Positions 22,501 through 33,214 of a stretch of DNA of 37,725 nucleotides are shown one piece after another. A program made the translations under genes and the position numbers. The notes beneath the pieces are model-generated. The model was not told where the DNA came from. It saw nothing but the letters and a program-made list of their open reading frames with translations, and searched no databases. The DNA is from Haplosporangium gracile. Taxonomy: Eukaryota; Mortierellomycota; Mortierellomycetes; Mortierellales; Mortierellaceae. Numbering within the stretch: position 1 is the stretch's first letter; each line of letters opens with the position of its first letter. Location of the stretch: NCBI GenBank assembly GCA_015499985.1, contig JAAAUF010000357.1, positions 1 to 37,725 of the forward strand. Direction: 5' to 3'.

Positions 22501-24668
22501 TTGCGAAAATTGAGAGGCACTGACGATACTGGAGCATGCAGCAGACTCTAACGATGCCACATTCAACATCTGGCTATCCATCCTGAATCTCTTTCCAGGC
22601 CATTCGGGACTTCTAAAATAACAAATATGAACGTGAATAAATATTGATAGACAAAAACATCCCTGCTACGATTCAAGAACGCGAGCTTTTCAGACAATAA
22701 TCAAACTAGAACATGAGGCGATTCTCACTTACCCAAACTGCATCTGATCGTACTCGATATCTTCAGGGGCTCTCTTAGAGGAAGACATGATATAGCCCTG
22801 CTCGTTCTCAGTCAAGTGCATGGGCTGTTTGGGAGGTCCATTACGAACCGCACCATGTTCTCTCCCGAACTCGTTGACCCGGACGTACTCCAAACTGCAC
22901 GCCACGAGGTCCACAAGCAAGCCTCGTTCAAGGTGCACGAAATTCTTGAGAATGTAATCAATGCTGGTCAGTGGATCTTCGAAGAAGCCGGTGGGGGTCA
23001 TTGCGGTCGCCATTCGAAGAAGAGCTTGCTGTGATGGAAATTTAGTAAGGGAGAGGAAAGTCAGAGCGTGCTTTTGTAAATTGGGGATAAAATATATGAT
23101 AATTAATTGATGAGGCATACTTGAATGCTTCTCCCGCTTTCATCGTCGCTCAGAAGTAAGAGTTGGTCCGAAAGTAGAAGCGATACAGCCAAGAATTGAG
23201 ATTCGTGGGACTCGGATATGGCGGGGTTCGTGTCAACAGCATGTTCGTTCACCGAGGTCAAGCACTCCGCCAGCATAGTTTCGAGAGATGCGATTACAGG
23301 TACCTCCTTCCTGTAGTCTTTGATGTCTAAAACGACAGGAGTCGCTTCATTTGGATCTGAGGACTTCTCTATCTTCACAATTGATGTCCTAGACACAGCC
23401 CCGGCGTTCCATTCTGTGCAGCGGCGATTGAGAGTCATGACGTGGTGGTAAAGAATTTCCATAATCGATCGAGATAAAACAGGGTAGTATCGGTAAACAA
23501 AGTTTGACAATGAGACGGTCTCCTTGATGCAATGACCACAAGCTTGGTAAAGCTGAAAAATCGAAGCCGAGCTTGCCGAAATGTGTCGTTGACCGCTCCG
23601 ATCGTTTTGTGCAAGTTGTCCGTCGGGAAGGCACAGATCGATTAGTGAGCAGGCAAGCTTGAGCAGAGAGATTCGCTGGTCGTCATCCGCCTTGTACACT
23701 GGCCACTCTGCCGAATCACTTCGGTGACAAAACAGTGACAGCAGAGAAGAAACCACAGCGAGGGCGTCATCGACATGCGCGAACCGAAAGGTCATCCAGG
23801 TAGGATCGTGGTCGTGGAGAGACGTGCTCTTGAAAGCATTCATTTTAACGGGGCAAATGCTTGGGTATGCCGCATTGTTCATAAACTGCGTGATCTCTAT
23901 TAAAATTTCGAGCACAAAATCAGTGCTGCGAACAGACCATCAAGTGCTTAGAACTGGACGTACGGCCTTACCGTATTAAGTCAGCAATATTTACCTACCC
24001 TTCAGTATACCAAGAATGGCATGAAAGTATGCCTTTGTTCGCGTCTGTACTCCGGATTTGACGATGGCGGTGTGTGGATTCTCCGAGAAAGCCAGAGCTG
24101 CCCCTACAGAGGTAACGGCAATGATCACGTCGCTGTGAACGGTGGCGAGGGCGGATGTGGCGAGGATGGGAGCCAAAGTCGAGAGAAGTAGCCACTCCAA
24201 ACGTTGGCTTGATTTATCGCTGGAAGTTGTCGTCAATCCAAGTTCAAAGGCCTGCCTCAATGATCCAAGTCTCCCCATATTGATGATAAGCTGAAGCTTC
24301 TCGGTCAACGCTACCACAGTCTCTGATGAAGACTTAGATCCTATGTACAAAACGTGTTTAATGACAGAATCAAACGAGCGAACCGAGCACCCAATCGAGC
24401 TGAACACGAATGCGCAGTTGTTAACATACCATTATGAAAGGATGTCAGAAGACCCCCGATACCGTTGCTGTTGTCCTCGCACACATTGACGAGGCCGTCG
24501 TAAACTATGCGGTCAGTTGAAAATATGCGCCACCAAAATTATTAGTTTCGGGTTGAAAAAAAACTAGACATACATAGACAGACGAGAAGATGAAATGAAC
24601 GCACAGAGTTTTGGGTTATCGTTTGACTGGAGTGTTCCAGTATTTGTTCGTCCCAGCGTCGGCACCAT
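13595..24668 (-). CDS. ATR/Mec1/Rad3-type PI3K-related checkpoint kinase
   Basis: Central DNA-damage and replication-stress Ser/Thr kinase. Exons (5' to 3', high to low): 24668-24605, 24504-24430, 24340-23999, 23896-23121, 23028-22733, 22612-22369, 22263-22090, 22002-21924, 21835-21370, 21274-20840, 20744-20459, 20365-19625, 19512-18148, 18032-17546, 17436-16902, 16775-16146, 16044-15825, 15723-15258, 15151-14954, 14849-14722, 14560-14367, 14207-13595; about 2937 aa, versus ~2400-2650 in yeast and human. HEAT-like N-terminal half; UME domain ~1270-1400, followed by AECLGIIGAIDPDRI, an ATR hallmark; FAT ~1790-2480; kinase from ~2560 with SSLQKPRK, CKPKDDLRKD, RTYAVIPLNEE, catalytic GDRHGEN (~2737) and HVDFN; FATC is the last ~33 residues, ending MYIGWSAYL. 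Uncertain points are the first exon and the donor of the intron ending at 20366. ATRIP is the expected partner; it is not in this window. Confidence 0.9.
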
Positions 24669-25006
24669 GCTTCACTCTTGAGTTCGGTCGAACGCGCTGG
24701 AGGTTTCGAGAAGGAGAAACTCCAAGGTGAAATGTCGTATTTGCCAGGAACCGATGAAGTTGTCTTGAGTAGTCAGTGTCGCCTTGTTGTGTGGGTCAGT
24801 GTTCTCTATTGTGGTTGTTTGAAGGTGAAAAGAAATACGCGTGCAGCAGTATGGAGGCGTGAACGTGAGGGTGTCAAGCGATGGCTGTTGGTTGTTGTCG
24901 ATCAGCTGTTGAAGGAATGAGAGAGAAGGAATCGACTTCGGCAGGCAGCGTTGAGTCTTTTTTTTATTAAAGTCGCAGCACGAACAAGCGGTCACATTTT
25001 TTTTAT
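24669..25006. other. Spacer between the membrane-protein gene and ATR (minus strand)
   Basis: This ~340-base stretch must contain the 3' end of the gene stopping at 25007 and the promoter/5' UTR of ATR. On the minus strand it is C/A/T-rich and contains no ATG except one at the far end (near 24992) followed at once by a stop. A minus-strand frame stays open from 24772 to 24574 without an ATG; see findings. Confidence 0.55.
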
Positions 25007-27448
25007 TTAGCTTTTCGAAAGCCAATCGAGACCATCAACCTCTTCGCTTTCGCCTTTCGTCCAACTGGACTTTAACCACCCTTCTGCAACAAAAAAGATC
25101 CTTGAAGTTGTTTCCAGGGACACATCGTACGCTTGAATGAGACGGTCCAGAACTTGGCTCCAAAGTGATTGCGACACCCTGACCTGACTCCGACGGTCGT
25201 TAGGAAACTCCAGAAGATCGTGACAAAACGCCAGCGTCTCTGTCCCGAATCCATCCTCGAGAAACGTCATATACCCTAGCTGGTCAGCTACATAATCCCG
25301 TCCCTTGTAGGCGATTGTTCCTGGTCTCTGTAACTGCCCCTTGTCTAGGATCTTGCTTGCAATGGGTCTACATAGTAAAGAAATTTAATCTCGGATTAAT
25401 ATCCGCGTTCATGGCACTTTTATACCTCAGGTTGCATTATAATCTTTCTAGGGGTTACCTGAACAAAAGCCCCATGACCACGATTTGCACAACGACAAGA
25501 AAGACTAGCCACAGAAACATGCGAAGGACCCACATAATAGGCTTCGTCCAGATGGATTTCCTCCGCCTTGCTCGCTGGACTGAGGGAGGCACTGTGGTTG
25601 TGCCTCTTGGCGCTAATGACGTTTCCATTGCAGTAACCCGTTCCTCTGCACCTCTGTACTCAGAATCAGAGCTTATATCGCTACTTAATCGTTGGTGGCG
25701 CTTGCTTTTCATTCCTCTGCGTTGACTATGACCTTGCCGATTGGCCCAAGATATCGTGCTGGCAGGATATAGAGTATCGCTCTGAGAAGTTACTTTCGCA
25801 TTGTTCAGCGATCGACGAGCATGCATCCCGTTCAAGACTCCGCGTTTAGCTTCTGAGGAGTTGTCGCCCTGGATCCGTCCATTGTTGTTGTGCGATCTGT
25901 ACTGATCGAGCCGTCGAGAATCGCGACTATGTGTATGGCCGTACATTAGTTCTGTCTCATTTCCTTCTGGTGTCGAAAAGCGGGACGTTGCTTCAAGAGC
26001 GCGTTTCAACTTCCTGGTAGGTCCCCAGTGATCAGAAGAAGTCTATCCAAATAATCGAAATGTCGTAAGAAGTCTGTGAACAAATATGCATGCACTACTA
26101 CCTCTTATGTCCAAAGAGTTGATTAACCACGACGAATACGATAATTTACCTTGTTCAAATCCGATACTTTCAGGGAACGTTGGTTAGGTCTTGCTGGCTC
26201 CTCATGAAATCGCGTAGGATTTTTGAGATCATTGTTGGGTGCTACTCCTGCACTGAATACTCGTATCCAAGATGGGTCAGCTGGTGTTTCTTTGATATTA
26301 TCGTACATAATAGGTGTTTCCGCTGTGCTATCGCATCCTGAATAAGAATCGGTAGATGCTGAAGAAGAAGAATCCGCAATGTCGACCTGAGTGGGCGCTA
26401 GCAAGGGGACGCTCTTGTCTTTGCTATTGACGTGGTTGCTGCGCCATGCTGTTGTAGCTGTTGCAGAAATCGAAGGGCGAGCGTCGAATGTTGCCGGATG
26501 GGAGTCCTTTGCCTGAGATCCCAAGACTATAGCCTGTAGTACAAGTTGCCGCTTTTCTGTAAAGGATGTCCTCAACGAGCCGATTCGTTTCTCCAATGCC
26601 GTGTGAGGGAGATCTGATTCATGTACGTCCTCTCTCTCGTGCTCTCCTTTTAATTGTGCTGTTGTTTGTATGGCAGGGAGTAGCCCTTGCTTTGGAAAGT
26701 TCGAAGGACGTGTTTCCATCCTGGCAATAGAAGACGTGATGGACTCGCGTCTTGCAGTCCTGACTGTTGAAACCAACTCGATGTCATCCGAGTCTGAGTT
26801 GGTTCCAATGTTTGGACGTTGCTTCCTGCTGATGTGATTATTAGCCTTGCCAGGGTGCGGTTTAGCATTGCTGTGAGATGTCGCCACTGATTGTAGTAGT
26901 GCTGAGTGAATGACGTTAGCCGGTCTACTCGAAAGCGTATCCAGATGAGTAGTGCGCGCCTTTGTTTTAGACGTTGACTTTAAGTTGGCTGACTGTGGGC
27001 GGGATTGTAGGTATGTTGAAATAGGAAATGACGGTAATCGTCTGCTCTGGAGCGCAGGAGTATTTGTGTGTTTTGATACCGAATCCTCTTTGAAAACGCT
27101 TTCCCTTGAATCGCCACTGGTGTCGGATGTGAGGGTTTTCTGTCGACTGGTCACTGTTGGACAATATGCCGCAAGTCCACGTCGTTTTCCTGTAGGCGAT
27201 TCATAATGGTGGGCACTGACACGCCGTCCCAGTTTTATTTCGTCGTCAGTGAAGTTGTCATCGCTGCTTGTCTTTGTGCTGTGAGTAGTGGTGGAGTGGG
27301 TGATGGTCCTTCGAGGCATGGCCGGGCGAACGGTGTTTCTGATTGGGTATGGGTTGTTTTGGCCTGGCCGCTGTCGCAATCGTCCTTGTCCCTGTTGCTG
27401 CAGCTGACTCGGTTGGTAATTGCGTTGTTTCGTTTGATTCCCGTCCAT
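25007..27448 (-). CDS. Unrecognised single-pass membrane protein with long basic disordered N-terminus
   Basis: Three exons: 27448-26150, 26042-25459, 25367-25007; 747 aa. Introns are 107 and 91 bp with good signals (AAG|GTAAAT and AG|GTAACC), and frame is kept across both. I do not recognise a family. Residues 1 to ~595 are rich in Ser, Thr, Arg, Gln and Asn and look disordered. A basic cluster (RARRRKS) comes just before one strong transmembrane segment at ~602-627 (Trp, Leu, Val, Met, Phe). About 120 residues follow, predicted helical, with a conserved-looking stretch around YVADQLGYMTFLEDGFG. By the positive-inside rule the N-terminus faces the cytosol or nucleoplasm and the C-terminal part the lumen. 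An organelle or inner nuclear membrane role is possible but only inferred. The first ATG in frame is used; upstream codons are low complexity (poly-Phe). Confidence 0.72.
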
Positions 27449-29356
27449 GGTTGTGGTTATGATAAAGGAGTTCTGGAAGAGGACGAACAGGAAAAAAAAA
27501 ATACTCAAAATGTGTCACGTTCTTGTTGTTTGGGGTGCCCTTTGTGTTCGCAACGACCTGCTAGCAACACAGGGCACAATGATTGGCAGATAATGAGCAA
27601 CGGAGAAATTGAAAAAGTGGACCGAAATAATTAAAACCTTAGGACCTATGTAGGCTTTTGTTCCAGCCCAATCTGTTCTCCCCCTTATCTTGCCAATTGC
27701 TTCTCTACCCCTATTTACAACTTGGAAAGACCGCTTCCTTGTTTGTTCACCCTTCTCTTTTGTTTATTGCAATTGCCTTCACAAGTGTCCATCCGAGCTG
27801 CAAGAGGAGTGAAAGATAGAGGTTGTTTGTGTGCGACTTTTTTATGATCAAAAGTATTTCTGATATCTCATTCTCGCAGGTAGAGTGATCAGTGATGGCG
27901 CCAGGATGAGGATCAACTGATCGTCGATCTTCCTTTGAGAGAAGAGAGGAGTACCATAGTCCGTGAAGTGCTCCGAGTATCATGCGTGGATCAACTTCCT
28001 ATCTTCAATAACATTGTTATTCCTCTTCCATTTCTTTTGGTCTTCTATTCCATCCTCTCAATTTTGGGGAAAAAAATGATTTGACCAGGAAAAAGTGAAT
28101 AGTTTGACCATAAGGTGTCTGAAGGTAATGACGAGAATAGCCATATTTCTCTCTGGAAGTAGTGTGGCACCAAGAGAAGAGATTGAAAAGTAATCATTAG
28201 GAGAAAATGAATGGAGGGGTTGGGAAGTTGCATGCTTACCTCGTCTATTTTTATGTATTTGGTGGCAACGGATACGGTTTTTTCGTTCAATTTTTTCCGG
28301 AAACCTTTTAGGTGTGCATGTTGGTCTGCGAGGATACCTTTTTTTTTTTTTTTTAAAGGACACGGACAATACACCATTTTCATCAATCGTTGGATGGGAG
28401 GATACAAGATTTTCATAAATAGGTGGAGTGCTAGGCTCTATTGGACTGCGGGCGATGGAGCTTTTTCATAAAAACGTCTGAAGGAGAATAGGAATGGGGC
28501 TGGCAAATGAGAAGGAAAATGGAGTGAAAGAAAGGCACAAGGATAACTGTGTCAAGCAACCATGGAAAGTAGAGCGCAGAGAAAGAAAAAGAGCTCCATT
28601 GGTAGCTGCGATGATATTCTGCCGCCTATGTTCGTCTGCTCTTGCCACTCTTGCACAGCCAGAGGGAGAGATTAGGATATTAAAACAAAGCGAAGAACAA
28701 AAAAAACCTGATCATAAATCATCCTTCCTCACATTACACTCATTGAACGCGTCGCGACATCAAAGAAAAAAATCCTGAGGCGGCAAGCACATAAACAAGT
28801 GATAAAGTGCCTTCCCCTCTAAGACCTAAAAAACCTTTGGTGACATCATCTCGGCGCCCTGCACCCTCTCCCCTCTTCTTCGTCCCTTGTCTCTTCATTC
28901 CTCTCCCTCTCCTCCTCTTCCTCTCTCTTATTATTCTATTCATCGGGACTATCCTTCGTCTTGCTTCCTGTTGCTGTTTTCATTCCTCTCCCTTCTCACT
29001 TTGCTAATCCTCCTCTCGCTTCTCTTCATCCTTTCCAAAACATATATTTAAACGGCTTTTAACTTTAAAAAAGCTGCTCTCTCTCTTTTACTTTTTTTCT
29101 TTCTTTCCCTCCTCTCATTCTTTTCTCCCGTCCCTTCCCCTCCTCACTTTTTCTTTTTTTTGCCACCATCTGCTTCCTCCTTCCTTCTTACCTTTCCCTT
29201 GGTTGCGATTGAGTCGCCCCTTTTCTGCATCCCTTCCTTGACGAATCCTACTCTTAACCACTCTGACATACTAACACCTTCCCCTCTGCATTCATACACC
29301 CACACACTTATTTACACGCAAAAGCAGCAAACCAACAAAGGAGATACTTTTGCCAA
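27449..29356. other. 1.9-kb divergent intergenic region before the membrane-protein and Kcs1-like genes
   Basis: No gene is supported. Open frames at 28211-28471 and 28494-28778 (+) have no recognisable domain and lack splice or leader context. The middle is AT-rich with a 16-base T run near 28339-28354 and a weak direct repeat around 28373-28425 (ATTTTCATcAATcGtTGGA against ATTTTCATaAATaGgTGGA). The right third is strongly C/T-rich. The region should contain two promoters, one facing each way. Confidence 0.55.
28850..29240 (+). promoter_or_regulatory. C/T-rich promoter/leader of the Kcs1-like gene with a TATA-like element
   Basis: About 390 bases are heavily biased to C and T on the plus strand, interrupted near 29041-29052 by the AT element CATATATTTAAA, a possible TATA-like site about 315 bases before the ATG at 29357. 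Further C/T tracts follow it. Function is inferred from position and from the same arrangement in front of the starts at 900 and 4056. Confidence 0.4.
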
Positions 29357-32300
29357 ATGTCCACTTCACAATCCTCTGCTCCTTCATCTCCACCGACTTC
29401 ATTCCCCTCTCAACCCATGGCCCAACCGCTGCCTGTTCATATTCCCCCAGATCCCGCCAGTCCGACTTCCTTCTACTCTGCTTCGCCTTCGTCGCTCCTC
29501 TCTGGCCCCATATCGCCCCTCTCGTCTTGCTCCCTACCCGACAATGGCCCCTCTACCCCCAGCCTATCCTCACACCAACAACAACTACAGCAGCAGCAGC
29601 AGCATCGACCACCGGCAACAGCAGTGACTGCAGCATCAGCAAAAAGATCCCTATCGTTCTCCTTGGCTGTCGACAGATCTGATAATGCCAGCACACTCAG
29701 CGGTGATAACAGTACCGTCGCCGTCCCTAGCCAGCGTGCCACAATGCAGGATCATATTAGCGTCCTTAATGTTGTCAGGCAGGCAAATCACCCGAACAAA
29801 GCGAATCAGGAGTTCGATGATTCCAGAATCGACCGGTCAAACGACAACAACGTCAACAATAGCAATAGCACTGGCGTGGACAACAACGACAACAACAGCA
29901 GCAGCGTAATTACTGCTGCCAGTAATGGCTTTACAGCATTGTCGCCTGCCTCTTCCAGCAGACCCATCAATACCGCCATCAAGTTTAGCTCTTCCTTACC
30001 GCCCTCACTAAAACAACGACCAAACCCCCCAGCGCGTCTCAAGAGCGATCTCTACTATGGACCCTCCAGTAGAGCACCAAGCAGGAGCCAGACCATGGGC
30101 GCCAACTCGCACTACACCTCTAGCGGACAAAACTCGCCTGGGACGTCCATCTGTTCATCTGACGACTCTGTTCCAGATTCGCCCATGTCTGGCCCCGACG
30201 AAACTGATCTACTCGTCGACTCGATCTGCTCGCCCTTGTCTGCTCTGAATAAACGCAAGTCCTTAGGAGCCCTCCTCGCCGCCAACACCCTCGCCGCCAG
30301 CAGCAACAATAACAAAGTCATTGTCAACAGCATCACCAGTGCCTCTCCCTCGACCCGCAAGGAAGTTCTCTCGCCCACGTTTCGTGCTAAAAGCGGTTTC
30401 CCCAAGCCAACGTCATTTGCTGCGGCTAGTACCCCAGGCGGTGCATCCCTTCCCACGCCAGAGGCCTCAGTCAAAAATATTTTCGTTCCAACGAGTCCCC
30501 GTGTGCAATCGCCCTCAGCCATATCCGCCCAGATCCAGCGCACGCTCTGGCCCACTTCGGACATTCTGGACGCATCAGATCAAGGACTACCAAACATTGA
30601 CGTTGTCAGTCTCCAAGACTCTGGATCAATCGCCGATCACGACGACAACACCTACGAGGGCGACGCAGACACAGAGGGCGACTTGGATGACGACGAGGGC
30701 GACGATTCGTGGCATTCAGCAGACGAGGACTTTGGGGGAGAGACCAGCGCCTATCACTCCGACTCGCCAGCCTTGCCGCTCGTTCCATTCACCAACCAGG
30801 TTGGAGGCCATGCCTCGTTCCTTCGCTTCTCCAACAAGGCCATTTGCAAACCTGTGAGCGAGAACGAGCAGGTCTTTTACGAGTATCTGGAAGCACACCA
30901 TCCTGAAGTTCTGCCATTTATCCCCGCTTACCTGGGAGTGTTGAATGTCACCTATCGACAACTGCCCGACCCAGAAGGCGGAGACAAGCCAGGAGAAGTC
31001 GTCCCAGAGGTTGTACTGGAGGAGAACCGGCACATTGTCACAGATGCGATGCTGGAAAAGATGAAAAAGTCGTGGAAATGGCCCTCGACTCCTGGGAGGT
31101 TTCCTGGATCCACCGTCGACATCGTTGAGGAAGGTCGGACACTTGGAAGTCGTTCCCTCTTGGACAGCCGGGATCGCTACCTGAGCCCCTTCCTTGGATC
31201 GTCATCTGTCCCAACACACTCGAGTCTCCCCATTTCGTCGTCTATATCGAGTCCGGCCAGTTTCACCAAGATCCGGGGTCTGACACGGATCAATTTGGCA
31301 CTCAAGGAGAAGGTTCTACGGGAAGTGCTCTCACCCCACTCTCTACGAGCTCGTGCAAGAGCATTCCGTCAACATTTTGGCTTTACGACAAAGTCACGGA
31401 ATGAACTCTGTTCTCGTTCCCATGACTCGCAGGACGAAGAACCTCAGGAGTACATCAAGCAGGTCCCTCGACGCCATTCACTCTCAAACCTGAACCTTGC
31501 CATGGCTTCACGCGAAGAGCACAAGAAGAAAGAGCTATCAAATGCAGGACGTCACCGGGAACTAGAATCACCAGGAAGGCACCATTCCGGACCAGAGGGC
31601 AGTCCAGGCAACAGCAGCGGCATCAGCCCTGGCAGAGAGTTCAAGTTGAGTCGGTCTCAGGAAGCGTCGGAAGCGCAGCGGGATAGGACAGATGATACCG
31701 CCATTGATAAGGATCTCGATTCGACTGGTCTGAACAACGACATGTTTCATATGGACGACCTGGAGCTGCCTGAAACTATGCTTCACGCCCAGTCGTTGTC
31801 AGGCCGCAGCAGACAAGCCATCCAGAACAACGAACGAGGACCCTCACAGGCTAAGGATCTGGATGAAGGCGCCATTCCGATTGGACGTAACGAGTGGATT
31901 ATCGACGGTTCAAGGCGAGGTCTCTGCGACCTTCGGTCAGAGTCGACGCCACATGCGTTCGGAGGTCAGTCTGATTCACTGCAGGAGGGACCAGCACAGA
32001 ACGGTGGCGAACAGGACGCACCAAAGCGAGGGATGCTCCCGTCTGATCCTGTTCCCGGCAAGTACATTCTCCTCGAGGATCTGACGGACGGTCTCAAGGC
32101 ACCCTGCATTCTCGATATCAAAATGGGAACACGGCAATACGGCATCTGGGCCTCAGAAAAGAAGATGAAGAGTCAGACGCGCAAGTGTCAAAAGACTACA
32201 AGCTACGAGACAGGCATTCGCATCTGTGGCATGCAGGTAATTGGCCCTTACATTTTATAGTCTTGTCATTTTTTTTTTAAATTCCTTTTATGCTGATCAA

Positions 32301-33066
32301 TTAATATCGATGGTTATTCTTACTCATTTTGAATACGCATTCAACACAGGCATACAACACCACCACAGGACGATTCTTGTTCCAGAATAAGTATTATGGC
32401 CGGAAGCTGACCAAGGAGACGTTACCGCTTACTCTTCGAGAATTTTTCTTCAACGGATCTGGGGTGGTCTTGGCCCATATACCAATTTTGCTGAGGAAAC
32501 TCAAAGATCTCGCCAAGATTATCAAGACTCTGAACGGCTATCGCTTCTACGCCAGCAGTCTATTAATCTACTACGACGGCGACAACGCTCCCCAACTCTC
32601 CAGCGTACAGAGTCTCCTTTCTCAAGGAACGGTGACAATAACACACTCAGCTCCACCACCACCACCTATCAACACATCATCATCCGGCTCAGGTCGGGCA
32701 CCAGAGTCGGCGAACGGAACTTCGCCAGGATCCCGATCTCCAACAACGTCAGCAACGACGGCGGCACCGGTGTCAGAAAACGTGGGACTGCTCCGACAAG
32801 GCGGTGGCAAGAACCTCTCAGACCCATGTAGGACGGACCTCAAGGTTATCGATTTCGCACACTGTACGTCAGGCATTTATGATGAGGATGCGATGCCTCC
32901 CTACCCACCCATGCACCCCGACGAACCAGACAAAGGATATCTACTCGGACTCAAGAACCTGATGATAATCTTTCGCGACATTTGGGACGAGAATGGCGGT
33001 GACGAGAGCGTCTCGCTTGTGTGGCTCAAAGAGGAGGAGGAGCTCTGGAATGGTGTCTGGGAGTAA
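29357..33066 (+). CDS. KCS1: Inositol hexakisphosphate kinase (Kcs1/IP6K family)
   Basis: Two exons, 29357-32236 and 32350-33066; 1198 aa. The enzyme phosphorylates InsP6 to the inositol pyrophosphate InsP7, which signals phosphate status and acts in vacuole, telomere and stress biology. Evidence: N-lobe [14 protein letters not shown] near residue 482; the IPK signature [14 protein letters not shown] near 915 (PxxxDxKxG); RICGMQ split exactly by the intron and joined to AYNTTTGRF; the C-lobe DFAHC near 1128; [14 protein letters not shown] at ~1156. Residues 1 to ~470 are disordered with Gln and Asn/Asp repeats. About 350 residues of Ser-rich sequence separate the N-lobe from the signature, and a second Pro/Ser/Thr insert precedes DFAHC. 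The ATG at 29357 follows the C/T leader and is the first in frame. No AATAAA lies in the 148 bases to the convergent neighbour. Confidence 0.93.
29574..29606 (+). repeat. CAA/CAG microsatellite coding a Gln tract
   Basis: A run of AAC/CAA then CAG triplets encodes QQQLQQQQQ in the disordered N-terminus of the Kcs1-like protein. Triplet runs of this type vary in length between strains. No sign of frame disruption. Confidence 0.7.
29838..29910 (+). repeat. Imperfect AAC/GAC/AGC triplet repeat coding Asn/Asp/Ser
   Basis: Two blocks of AAC, GAC and AGC triplets encode Asn-, Asp- and Ser-rich stretches (NNVNNSNS and NNDNNSSS) in the same disordered N-terminus. They look like decayed trinucleotide repeats. 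Confidence 0.6.
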
Positions 33067-33214
33067 TAGACTCTCAACAAACAAACAAAACTCCCTTCTC
33101 CCCCCCATTGTACTGTACAGTTTTTTTTTTGTAAACTAAAATGAATTGTTATTATTTTGAAAAAATGAATCTATGTAATCGTTGTTTGGTAACTGTGAAA
33201 AAAAGGTGGGCACA

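Noticed and set aside
28494..28778. 94-codon plus-strand frame in the divergent intergenic region
   Set aside because: Lys/Arg/Glu-rich, no domain, no leader or splice context; equally explained by purine-rich DNA.
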